Assembly (NCBI GenBank): GCA_041477815.1
Contig: JBGOUV010000024.1
Coordinates: 1-30,661, forward strand
Length of the DNA stretch: 30,661 bases
Direction of reading: 5' to 3'
DNA from: JBGOUV01 sp041477815
GTDB lineage: Bacteria > Acidobacteriota > Terriglobia > Bryobacterales > JACQDG01
Of this stretch, positions 22,037 through 29,058 are shown piece by piece. Each line of letters begins with the position of its first letter. Positions within the stretch are counted from its first letter, which is position 1. A program made the translations under genes and the position numbers. The notes beneath the pieces are model-generated. The model did not search any database. It had not been told where the DNA came from and saw only the letters and a list, made by a program, of their open reading frames with translations.

Positions 22037-24721
22037 TTAGGGAGCCGGCGAACCGGCCGGCCGTTCGGCAGTCACCTCGGGTTCATGTTCCGGCGGCAGC
22101 CAGCGCTCCAGGGCGCTGCGGAGGTCCTGCAGGCTGGCCGGCTTGGTGATGTAGTCATCCATACCCGCCGCGAAGCAGCGGTCGCGGTCGCCGGCCATGG
22201 CATTGGCGGTCATGGCGATGATAGGGAGCCGGCGTCCCGCCAGGTGGCGGCGCCGGATCTCGGCGGTGGCCTGATAGCCGTCCATCTCAGGCATCTGACA
22301 ATCCATAAACACCAGATCGTAGGGGCGTCTCTCCAGCATTTCCAGCGCTTCTTTGCCGCTGGCCGCCACATCCACGCGGGAGCCGAGTCTCTCGAGCATC
22401 TTAACGGCGATACGCTGGTTCACTTCGTTGTCCTCCGCTAAGAGAACCTGCGCGGCCACCGCGGGGAGCGGCGCTTGGGGGCGCCTGTGGTCCGGGCTGG
22501 GGGCGCTCGTCCCGGGTGCGGCGAGCACGCTTCCCAGAACCTCCAGCAACTGCCCCAGCCGGACCGGCCGGAACAGGTAGTGGGTCGATGCGGCCGCCGT
22601 GATGCGTCGGGCTTGGTCCATACCGTCGAGAGAGGTCAGCGCCACGAGCGCGGTATCCCGCAGGGGCTCGGCTTGAAGAGCCTGCGCCAACAGTGCCCCG
22701 TCTCCCGCAAACAGACCACAGTCGGCTAACAGCACCCGGAAGGGCTCACCACGCTGGCGGGCCTCGCGAAGCCGCCGCACGGCCTCTTCTCCCGAAGCAC
22801 AACTCTCTACGCGCAGTCCCAGAGAGGCGATTTGCTCCTCGAGCACCCGTCGGCTGGGCTCATATTCCTCTACGAGCAGCGCCTTCACCGGGTCCCAAGC
22901 GGGCAGGTGAGCGCGCCAGTCCAAAGCTTCCGGATCCTGTGGCAGATCGACCACAAACCAGAACGTGGAGCCCTGGCCGAGGCTGCTACGCACCCCCATC
23001 TGGCCGCCCATCAGCCCGACCAGTTGACGGCAGATGGCCAGTCCCAGGCCCGTACCCCCATACCGGCGGGTGGTGGAAGCATCGGCCTGCACGAACTTTT
23101 CGAAGATCTGCTCGGTTTTGTCGGGAGCGATCCCGATGCCGGTGTCCTCCACGGAGAGTTGCAGGCGGGCTTCGTCCCGGGTCTGGCGCTCGCACTCCAC
23201 GTTGATCAAGAGGTGACCGTGATGAGTGAACTTGACGGCGTTGCCCACCAGGTTGGTGAGCACCTGGCGGAGTCGGCCGGCGTCGGCGATGAGGCGGCGC
23301 GGGGCGCCGGGGGCGTAGCGAACGATCAGGTCCAGGCCCCGCTTGTGCGCTACCGGGGCCATCAGGCACGCCACGTCCTCCACCACCAGGCCCAGGTCGA
23401 AGGGAGCGGCCTCGATGCTCAGCTTGCCCGCTTCGAGGCGGGAGTAGTCCAGGATGTCATTAATAAGATTTAAGACGGCTGCGGCGGAGCTGCGGATCGT
23501 TTCACCGCACTCGCGCTGCTCCGGCGTGAGGTCGGTTTCCAGCAGGACCTCCATCATGCCCATCACGCCGTTCAGGGGCGTCCGGAGTTCGTGGCTCATA
23601 CCGGCCAGGAAATCCCCCTTGGCGCGGCCGGCGGCCTGAGCCGCGATGGCGGCCCGGTTCAAGGCCTCGGCCACCAGGTTCACCTCGCGCGCCGAAGAGC
23701 GGGTCGAGAAATCCCCAGGCAACTGGCCGGTCGGCTCGCTTTGCTGCACGCGCGCGATCAAATCCCCCAGCGGCTTGGAGATCAGCCGCGCAGCGGCCAC
23801 CGACAGTAACAGCACCAGCGCCACCCCACTGGCCCCAATCTCGAAAAAGACGCTCGCAAAGCCGTGCGTGAACCGGCCCAGCGCCGCGTCGAGAGACTGG
23901 AAGCTGAGCAGTTGGTAGGCCGGGCCGAACTCGGCCCGGACCACCGGGGTGACCAGATAGGTTTGCCCGGACACCTCGATTTGACACGTGTCGTCGAGGT
24001 GCGGGCAGCGCGACTGAAGCTGGCGCTCGATTTGCGAAAACAGGGAGCCGGGGAAAGTGGTCAGCACGATCCTCTGGTTGCGGAGCAGCCCCGCCTCGCC
24101 GGCCAGGCCGAAAGAGGTCAGGTCGAACTTACTGCCTACTGTGAGGGTGCCGAGATTCTCACCCCGCAGATTGATAGGAGCGGTGAGCACTTCGTACAGG
24201 ATTCCCTGCACGGTGAGAAGGGGGGATTCCCCCAGCGGAGGCCCCAGGGAGTCCGGGGCCACGCCCTCCCGGTTCGGTCCGGCGACCCCGGCGATGGACC
24301 GGCGACTCGCATCGGCAACGATCAAGACGTCGTAGTCCAGCAGACCGCCCAGGTCGCGTAGCTGATCCTCGATCGTGCGGCGGATCTGCGGGCGGGAGGG
24401 GTGGCCGGGCGGCACCTCGCGGAGCAGGCCGAGACCCGCCTTCAACTCCGCCTGCTCGCTCAGAACCGCTACCAAACGCCTGGTCCGGCTCTTGTGCTGC
24501 ACGTTGACCTGATCCAGCACGGCCTCCGTGCGATGGATGGACTCCCTCAAACCTTCCTTGATTCTGGCCCGGATAGCAGCGTGGATGACAAAAAAACTGA
24601 CTCCCAAGGCCAGACACAGGGGAACGAAGGACAGCAGGAACGTGCGGACGCCCAACGAGAGCACGATCCGCGCCGGCGAACGTTTCCCGGGGGCGGGCGT
24701 AACGGTAGGCCGGCCTTCCAC
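22037..24721 (-). CDS. Membrane hybrid sensor histidine kinase with two receiver domains
   Basis: 894 residues, GTG start. Membrane helices at about 26-48 and 290-313 flank a periplasmic sensor domain of about 240 residues with two Cache-like halves ('LGGLLDYDVLIVADASRRSI', 'APINLRGENLGTLTVGSKFD') and a Cys pair (C239, C246). A HAMP linker follows (about 314-365), then HisKA with H377 ('FLAGMSHELRTPLNGVMGMM') and HATPase_c ('LTNLVGNAVKFT', 'VEDTGIGIAPD', 'RRYGGTGLGLAI'). Receiver 1 (about 612-735) keeps a candidate D667 but has Arg in place of the conserved Lys ('LFRPV'). Receiver 2 (about 758-875) is canonical with D807 ('VFMDCQMPEMDG') and K860. There is no DNA-binding output domain; a partner regulator must lie elsewhere. 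It is divergent from the cupredoxin gene, 103 bases away. Confidence 0.93.
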   Translation of the reverse strand: MEGRPTVTPAPGKRSPARIVLSLGVRTFLLSFVPLCLALGVSFFVIHAAIRARIKEGLRESIHRTEAVLDQVNVQHKSRTRRLVAVLSEQAELKAGLGLLREVPPGHPSRPQIRRTIEDQLRDLGGLLDYDVLIVADASRRSIAGVAGPNREGVAPDSLGPPLGESPLLTVQGILYEVLTAPINLRGENLGTLTVGSKFDLTSFGLAGEAGLLRNQRIVLTTFPGSLFSQIERQLQSRCPHLDDTCQIEVSGQTYLVTPVVRAEFGPAYQLLSFQSLDAALGRFTHGFASVFFEIGASGVALVLLLSVAAARLISKPLGDLIARVQQSEPTGQLPGDFSTRSSAREVNLVAEALNRAAIAAQAAGRAKGDFLAGMSHELRTPLNGVMGMMEVLLETDLTPEQRECGETIRSSAAAVLNLINDILDYSRLEAGKLSIEAAPFDLGLVVEDVACLMAPVAHKRGLDLIVRYAPGAPRRLIADAGRLRQVLTNLVGNAVKFTHHGHLLINVECERQTRDEARLQLSVEDTGIGIAPDKTEQIFEKFVQADASTTRRYGGTGLGLAICRQLVGLMGGQMGVRSSLGQGSTFWFVVDLPQDPEALDWRAHLPAWDPVKALLVEEYEPSRRVLEEQIASLGLRVESCASGEEAVRRLREARQRGEPFRVLLADCGLFAGDGALLAQALQAEPLRDTALVALTSLDGMDQARRITAAASTHYLFRPVRLGQLLEVLGSVLAAPGTSAPSPDHRRPQAPLPAVAAQVLLAEDNEVNQRIAVKMLERLGSRVDVAASGKEALEMLERRPYDLVFMDCQMPEMDGYQATAEIRRRHLAGRRLPIIAMTANAMAGDRDRCFAAGMDDYITKPASLQDLRSALERWLPPEHEPEVTAERPAGSPAP

Positions 24722-24824
24722 TCTTACTCTATCGGCCGGGGCGTCGTTCGCCGTGTAGATTCATTTCAAGCTTCTCGGGCGGGCAGCCGATAAGTGTTCA
24801 CAGGGTCAGATTGGCTCCGTGCGA
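24722..24824. promoter_or_regulatory. Divergent intergenic region between sensor kinase and cupredoxin genes
   Basis: 103 bases must hold the start signals for both directions. On the minus strand TAGAGT (24726-24731) lies 4 bases before the kinase GTG. On the plus strand GTGTAGATT (24752-24760) is AT-rich relative to its surroundings. Neither gene has a clear Shine-Dalgarno sequence. No clear operator palindrome was found. Confidence 0.3.
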
Positions 24825-25508
24825 ATGAAAGCAAACATCCTGGTGCTGGTACTTGCGTTAGGAGCGGGAGGCCGCGCCCAGGCGGGAGAGATTAGCGGCA
24901 GGATCATCATAGGCAAGCCCCTGACCAAGCAGCGACTGGCCTTTGCCCCCTATCAGGCGCGGGGCTTGTTCGTGGCCTCCCCAGACGCCAAAGAAACCGG
25001 CGGCGAAGAGTTCAACCGCATGGCGGTTTACCTGGAAGGGGCAGGCCTGCGCGCGGGCGAGCCTGCCCAGGCGGAACTCCGCCAGGAAAAGCGCCAGTTC
25101 ACCGCAGAAGTTCTGATCGTCCCGGCCGGCTCGACGGTGATCTTCAGCAACGGAGACCCGATTTTTCACAACGTGTTCTCCCTTTCCAAGGCCAAGCAGT
25201 TCGATCTGGGCTACTACCCCATGAACGAGTCACGGTCCCAGAGGTTGGATAGGCCGGGGATCGTGCAGGTGTACTGCCATATCCACCGGGAGATGACCGC
25301 GGCGGTGGTGGTAGCGCCGAGCGCCTGGTACGCGCTGCCGGAAAAGAACGGCCGGTTTCTCTTGTCAGCGGTCCCGGCCGGCACGCATCAGGTAGTAGTG
25401 TGGCACAAGTCGGCGGGCTTCTTTCGCCAGCGGGTGGAGGTTCCGGCCGAGGGGACGGTCGAGATAACTATCCACGTGCCGATACGCCAGGCAGGACCGC
25501 AACCCTGA
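24825..25508 (+). CDS. Secreted cupredoxin-domain protein (methylamine utilization-like)
   Basis: 227 residues from the ATG at 24825; a GTG two codons earlier is equally possible. Signal peptide 'MKANILVLVLALGAGGRAQA' (1-20). The type-1 copper site is complete: H115 in 'DPIFHNVFSL', then C151, H154 and M157 in 'VYCHIHREMTAAVVV' (C-x2-H-x2-M). Residues about 172-215 ('GRFLLSAVPAGTHQVVVWHK') look like a carboxypeptidase-regulatory/Cna-B beta-sandwich. Proteins of this shape are often annotated 'methylamine utilization protein' but have no shown methylamine role; electron transfer or copper binding in the periplasm is the safe reading. It is followed after 10 bases by the outer-membrane barrel gene. 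Confidence 0.85.
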   Translation: MKANILVLVLALGAGGRAQAGEISGRIIIGKPLTKQRLAFAPYQARGLFVASPDAKETGGEEFNRMAVYLEGAGLRAGEPAQAELRQEKRQFTAEVLIVPAGSTVIFSNGDPIFHNVFSLSKAKQFDLGYYPMNESRSQRLDRPGIVQVYCHIHREMTAAVVVAPSAWYALPEKNGRFLLSAVPAGTHQVVVWHKSAGFFRQRVEVPAEGTVEITIHVPIRQAGPQP

Positions 25509-25518
25509 GGGACTACTC

Positions 25519-26676
25519 ATGAAGACAACCGTCTGGTGTGGCGCGCTCCTGTCGTGCGCGGCCTGGGCCGCTGAGCAAGCAGACCTCGGCTTTGCGGTGC
25601 CGGCCACCCTGACGGGCGGAGTCATACATACGCACCGCTTGCAGTCGGAGGACTCCGACGCGTCGCCCGTAGCTCCCGCCTTCCGGACGATGTGGTATCC
25701 CACGCTGAAGCTCGGCTCGCACTGGTTCGCTTCCGCTTCGATTCAGGTGAGCTCGGAGCCGTTCTTCTACTTCCAGTCCTACGAGTCCGAACGCAAGGTT
25801 TATACCACCCTGATTCAGGGCTACGCGGGCTATACCAGGAGCGGGGAGAAAAACTCCGACACCGTAAAGACCGGCAAGCTGATCTCCGCCTTCGGCTCCT
25901 TCCCGTTACGGTACGATGACGAGGTCAACCCGCTTATCGACGTGCCCCTCGGCTATGGGTCGGCCGAATATGGACCGCTAGACTACCCGGTGACGCTTTA
26001 CGGCCAGCCGGGCGTGGAGGTCAGCGTGAACCTCGACCGGCTGGATGCCCGCGCGCAGTTCGTGAACAGCTCCCCGGCGAACCCCCGGCCTCTCTTCGCC
26101 GGCGGCCAGACCCCCAACTGGGTGGGCGGGGCGGGCTACACCATTCGCCAGGGCTTCCGGGTGGGCGGCTCCCTCTATCGCGGGGGTTTCCTGACGGACC
26201 TGAGACCTCGCCTGCCGCCGGATAATCCGCGGGACTTCCCGGCCACCGGCGCCGGCGTCGAGGTGCAATGGAGCCGCGGGCACTGGGGCGTCAACGCGGA
26301 ATGGCAGCGCTTCCATTTTCCGTATCCGCGCTGGCCGGTGAACCCCACTTTGAAGTTCGGCTACGTGGAAGTGAAGCGGACGCTTCATCCCCGGCTCTAC
26401 GTGGCCACCCGCGTGGGCTATAACACCTACAGTACCCGGCAGACGTCCAGAGAGCCGCTCCCCGTCGTGTTCGAGCCGAACCGCCAGGCTTACGAGTTAG
26501 TCGTTGGTTTTCGCTTGAACCGTTCGCAGTTCCTGAAGGTCGGGTACGAGTGGCTGCACAAGGACGGCATTCCCGGCACGCGCGAAAATGTGTTCGGCGT
26601 GCAGTTTGTCACGACGCTGCAGCCCTGGTCGAAGGTCTTCAGCCGAACGCCTTCCGCAGCACGGCCAGGCTCTTAG
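25519..26676 (+). CDS. Predicted outer-membrane beta-barrel protein, partner of the cupredoxin
   Basis: 385 residues with a signal peptide (about 1-18, 'MKTTVWCGALLSCAAWAA'). The rest is rich in alternating amphipathic strands ending in aromatics: 'FYFQSYESERKVYTTLIQGY', 'GVEVSVNLDRLDARAQFV', 'GHWGVNAEWQRFHFPYPRW', 'FLKVGYEWLHKDG'. This is the pattern of a barrel of roughly sixteen strands, with no recognised family name. The ending 'VFGVQFVTTLQPW' looks like the natural last strand; the final dozen residues ('SKVFSRTPSAARPGS') read over the 3' end of the convergent isomerase gene and may be extra. It probably forms a pore or anchor working with the cupredoxin. Confidence 0.75.
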   Translation: MKTTVWCGALLSCAAWAAEQADLGFAVPATLTGGVIHTHRLQSEDSDASPVAPAFRTMWYPTLKLGSHWFASASIQVSSEPFFYFQSYESERKVYTTLIQGYAGYTRSGEKNSDTVKTGKLISAFGSFPLRYDDEVNPLIDVPLGYGSAEYGPLDYPVTLYGQPGVEVSVNLDRLDARAQFVNSSPANPRPLFAGGQTPNWVGGAGYTIRQGFRVGGSLYRGGFLTDLRPRLPPDNPRDFPATGAGVEVQWSRGHWGVNAEWQRFHFPYPRWPVNPTLKFGYVEVKRTLHPRLYVATRVGYNTYSTRQTSREPLPVVFEPNRQAYELVVGFRLNRSQFLKVGYEWLHKDGIPGTRENVFGVQFVTTLQPWSKVFSRTPSAARPGS

Positions 26677-27540
26677 GCACCGCCGTCTCCGGCGACTCTT
26701 TCCCTTCCATCTCCAGCGATACCCAGCCGTGGAAGCCTCCCTGCCGCAGAATCCCGGCGATCCGCTGATAGTCCAGATCCAGCGTGTACCACTCCCCGCC
26801 GCCATAGTACGTCTTCGCCTGGACGATCGACGCCTGCGACGCCAGTTTGGCGATCCCCTCGTAGGGATCGCCCGGATAGTTGCCCGTATCCAGGTTGATC
26901 CCCAGCCACGGCGACTTCACCGTCCGCCAGATTCGCAGCACCACCTCCGGATCGGTGGTCAGGCCCCAGTGGTTTTCCAGCGCCAGGATCACTCCGGCCT
27001 TCTCGGCATGGGGCAGGCATTCCTGGATCGACTCCACGCACCACCGGATCCCGTCTTCGTTCGTGTACCCGGCGAGAGGAGGCTCGTTTCCCTTCACCTT
27101 CATGAGGTCGTCGAACGACGCGACCGTTTTCCAGCGCCCCGAATTCAGGCGGACCGCAGGAATCCCCATCTGCGCCGCCAGGTCGATGCAATGCTTGGTA
27201 TGGCGATATGCTTCTGGCGGTCCTCCGCCTTGGGGAAGACGAAGTCCTGGTGAATGGACAGCATCGGCAGCGCTAGGCCGTTGCGGAAGGCGGCCTGCTT
27301 CAGGCGGTTCAGGTAGGCGGTCGACTCCTCGGCCATCTGCCGGTGCAGGATCTCGACCCCCTCGAAGCCCAGCCGCGCGGCCTCCTCGATCACTTTCTCC
27401 ACCGGATACTTCTCGGTCCGAAAGTGCCAGTAGGAATAGGTAGATACCGCCAGCCGGATCCGCCCCGGCTGGGCCGCGCTTTGGCCGAGCGCCGAACCCG
27501 CCAGCGCCAGCCCCAAAAGTTCACGTCGAGATGTCTTCAT
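26639..27540 (-). pseudogene. Sugar phosphate isomerase/epimerase (xylose isomerase-like TIM barrel), single frameshift
   Basis: The first part from ATG 27540 (strong ribosome site ggaggcaggca) encodes a Tat-like signal 'SRRELLGLALAGSALG' and the barrel start 'RLAVSTYSYWHF', 'AARLGFEGVEILHRQM', up to 'DRQKHIAI'. The second part, in another frame, continues without loss: 'TKHCIDLAAQMGIPAVRLNS', 'VILALENHWGLTTDPE', 'GINLDTGN', 'IVQAKTYYGGGEW', 'GWVSLEMEGKE', with likely metal ligands E (ALEN), D (LDTGN) and E (LEME). The frame changes near 27199, where one base seems missing (GCCAT-ACCAAG for an expected GCCATNACCAAG). Everything else is intact, so this is a very recent mutation or a sequencing error. 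Family members isomerise or epimerise sugars and inositols; this copy would be periplasmic. Confidence 0.8.
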
Positions 27541-27583
27541 TGCCTGCCTCCGTAGAGTTTCATTTTGGCCCACCGGCGCCCGA

Positions 27584-27665
27584 GCAATTCACCACCAAGA
27601 CACAAAGAGCACAAAGGTTTTCCGCTTGGTGTTCTTAGTGTCTTGGTGCCTTGGTGGTGAATTGC
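27584..27665. repeat. Large inverted repeat of 'CACCAAG' units
   Basis: Arms begin with a perfect 16-base inverted match, gcaattcaccaccaag at 27584-27599 and its complement at 27650-27665. Inside, each arm is a run of degenerate 8-9-base units (CACCAAG, CACTAAG, ACACAAAG). The element would fold into one long hairpin around 'gttttccg'. Similar 'CTTGGTGTCTTGGTGGTGAA' elements are known to be scattered in many unrelated bacterial genomes. It lies exactly where the S9 peptidase remnant loses homology. Confidence 0.6.
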
Positions 27666-27841
27666 GGGGTGCATGACAGGCCCTTCATTCCGCTTCCCGC
27701 GTGTACTTTCTGCCGCCCGTCGGGGCTGATCTCCGGGTTGGCCGCCGTCCGCCAGTCCCAAAGCGTGTCGGTGGTCAGGACCTGGACGCCCGCCGCGCGA
27801 ACCGCCCCGGCCAGGCACAAAATCAGGAGGATCTTTCGCAT
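27635..27841 (-). pseudogene. N-terminal remnant of a secreted S9-family (prolyl oligopeptidase-like) peptidase
   Basis: From the ATG at 27841, preceded by a good ribosome site (gaaggga), the frame encodes a signal peptide ('MRKILLILCLAGAVRAAG') and 'VLTTDTLWDWRTAANPEISP', the typical start of an acidobacterial S9 peptidase propeller (the 'W-W/isPDG' first blade). Homology stops after 'DGRQ' near 27710. The remaining 24 codons run through unrelated DNA and into the inverted repeat, where the stop lies. The catalytic domain (Ser-Asp-His) is entirely missing. Deletion associated with the repeat is the likely cause. The ORF could still be transcribed. Confidence 0.65.
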
Positions 27842-27869
27842 GGAACTCCCTTCTCCGCTCCGGCTACTC

Positions 27870-27875
27870 TATCAT
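27870..27875 (+). promoter_or_regulatory. Possible -10 box of a leaderless promoter, DUF429 gene
   Basis: TATCAT lies 8 bases before the ATG at 27884. The intervening 'aggtcgga' is at most a very weak ribosome site. Confidence 0.4.
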
Positions 27876-27883
27876 AGGTCGGA

Positions 27884-28591
27884 ATGGCCAACTACTGGGC
27901 CGGCGTGGACGGCTGCCGCGGGGGCTGGGTCCTGGCGATGATCAACTCCAGCCGCGCGCTGGCCGAGTTACGCGTGTTCCGCACCTTCGCCGAGGTCGCC
28001 ATCGAAACCGCCCGGGCGCGCCTCACCCTCCTCGACATCCCCATCGGTCTGCCGTCGGCGGAGTCCCCGCGCCCGCGTCTGGCCGACCGCATCGCCCGGG
28101 AAAACCTCGGCCCGCGCTTCTCCTCGGTCTTCCCCGTCCCCTGCCGCGAAGCGGTGTGGGCGGACGACTACCAGACCGCCTGCGACCGCAACCAGCGCAT
28201 CCTCAGCCAGCGGCTGAGCAAACAGTCCTGGGGCATCTGTCCCAAGATCCGCGAGGTGGACGCCGTTTTTCGCCTCGATCCCAGGCTGCAGCAACGGATT
28301 CGCGAGACCCATCCGGAGCTGTGCTTCCGCTTGTTGAACCACAGCCGGCCGCTGGAGAATCCCAAGAAGACGCGCGCCGGCCTGCGCATCCGCCGCGAGC
28401 TGCTGCGAGGCTTCGCCGCCAACCTCGACACCGCCTTGCGCCAGATCCGCGGCGCCCGGCCCGACGATCTGCTGGACGCCGTAGTGGCCGCCCTGGTGGC
28501 CCGCCTCGCCGGCGAGGGCCAGGCGGCCAGCGCCCCCCTGGTCCCCGAAACCGACGCCTGCGGCCTGACGATGGAGATTGTGGGGCTCTGA
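27884..28591 (+). CDS. DUF429-family protein (predicted RNase H-fold nuclease)
   Basis: 235 residues, usual family length, no signal peptide. Family motifs: 'WAGVDGCRGGWVLAM' (about 5-19, first Asp of an RNase H-like fold), 'LTLLDIPIGLP' (about 47-57), 'SVFPVPCREAV', 'ETHPELCFRLL' (about 140-150) and 'RPDDLLDAVVAALVAR' near the C-terminus. The acidic residues in these motifs suggest a metal-dependent nuclease, but no member that I know of has a firm biochemical role. It is divergent from the S9 remnant and followed by a repeat; no defence or repair genes sit beside it. Confidence 0.88.
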   Translation: MANYWAGVDGCRGGWVLAMINSSRALAELRVFRTFAEVAIETARARLTLLDIPIGLPSAESPRPRLADRIARENLGPRFSSVFPVPCREAVWADDYQTACDRNQRILSQRLSKQSWGICPKIREVDAVFRLDPRLQQRIRETHPELCFRLLNHSRPLENPKKTRAGLRIRRELLRGFAANLDTALRQIRGARPDDLLDAVVAALVARLAGEGQAASAPLVPETDACGLTMEIVGL

Positions 28592-28599
28592 GTAGAAAA

Positions 28600-28691
28600 G
28601 AAGCTGTTAGCTATCAGCTATTAGCAATCCGTGTTTCTCACCGGCGGGTGATCCTGGTTGCTGACAGCTGGAAGCTAATAACCCATAGCTT
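28600..28691. repeat. Interspersed 'AGCTGTTAGCT' repeat, full inverted element
   Basis: Left part 'agaagctgttagctatcag' followed by 'ctattagca' (28604-28625) and right part 'tgctgacagctggaagctaa' ending 'tagcttctttt' (28660-28697 region) are imperfect inverted copies. The centre holds a small hairpin (caccggcgggtg, 28639-28650). Bases 28647-28669 are identical to the inverse of 8107-8129. It separates the DUF429 gene from the convergent STAS gene. Confidence 0.6.
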
Positions 28692-28695
28692 CTTT

Positions 28696-29040
28696 TCACG
28701 CGAAATCGCGCAACGCGGCCTCCCGGCCTTCACAGATCTCGAATACCGTGCTCAGCCGCGTGATGTCCAGCACGTGCCGCACCCGCTCGAGCGGCGAGGC
28801 CAGTCGCAGCTTCGCCCCCACCTGTCCCAGCGTGGTCAGGCAGCTCACCAGAAACCCGATCCCCGCGCTGTCGACGTACTCCACCCCGGTCAGATCAAAC
28901 ACAAACCGCCGCTCCCCGGCGGCCACCAGCTCCTTCACTGCGGCGCGGCACTGCTCGGTCTGCCGGCCAAAGGTCACCCGTCCCGAAAACGTCACCACCT
29001 GCGCGCCGTTGGCATGTTTCTCGATCATGTACTTGAGCAT
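28696..29040 (-). CDS. STAS-domain anti-sigma factor antagonist
   Basis: 114 residues, one STAS domain of normal length. The phosphorylation region is 'DLTGVEYVDSAGIGFLVSCL' with S58 in the conserved D-S-A-G motif. In the SpoIIAA/RsbV family this Ser is phosphorylated by an anti-sigma kinase, and the unphosphorylated form releases a sigma factor. No anti-sigma kinase, phosphatase or sigma gene is adjacent, so the partner lies elsewhere. A ribosome site (gaagga) lies about 10 bases before the ATG. Cytoplasmic. The gene stands between a repeat and the isomerase/epimerase gene on the same strand, 18 bases downstream of the latter. Confidence 0.9.
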   Translation of the reverse strand: MLKYMIEKHANGAQVVTFSGRVTFGRQTEQCRAAVKELVAAGERRFVFDLTGVEYVDSAGIGFLVSCLTTLGQVGAKLRLASPLERVRHVLDITRLSTVFEICEGREAALRDFA

Positions 29041-29058
29041 AACGGGTATTCCTTCACC

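Noticed and set aside
24825..25508. Role in methylamine oxidation suggested by the common family label
   Set aside because: No mau dehydrogenase subunits or maturation genes are nearby; only the copper site can be supported.
27584..27665. Possible CRISPR-like array
   Set aside because: Units are 8-9 bases, degenerate, and arranged as an inverted pair with no spacers; it is a palindromic interspersed repeat.
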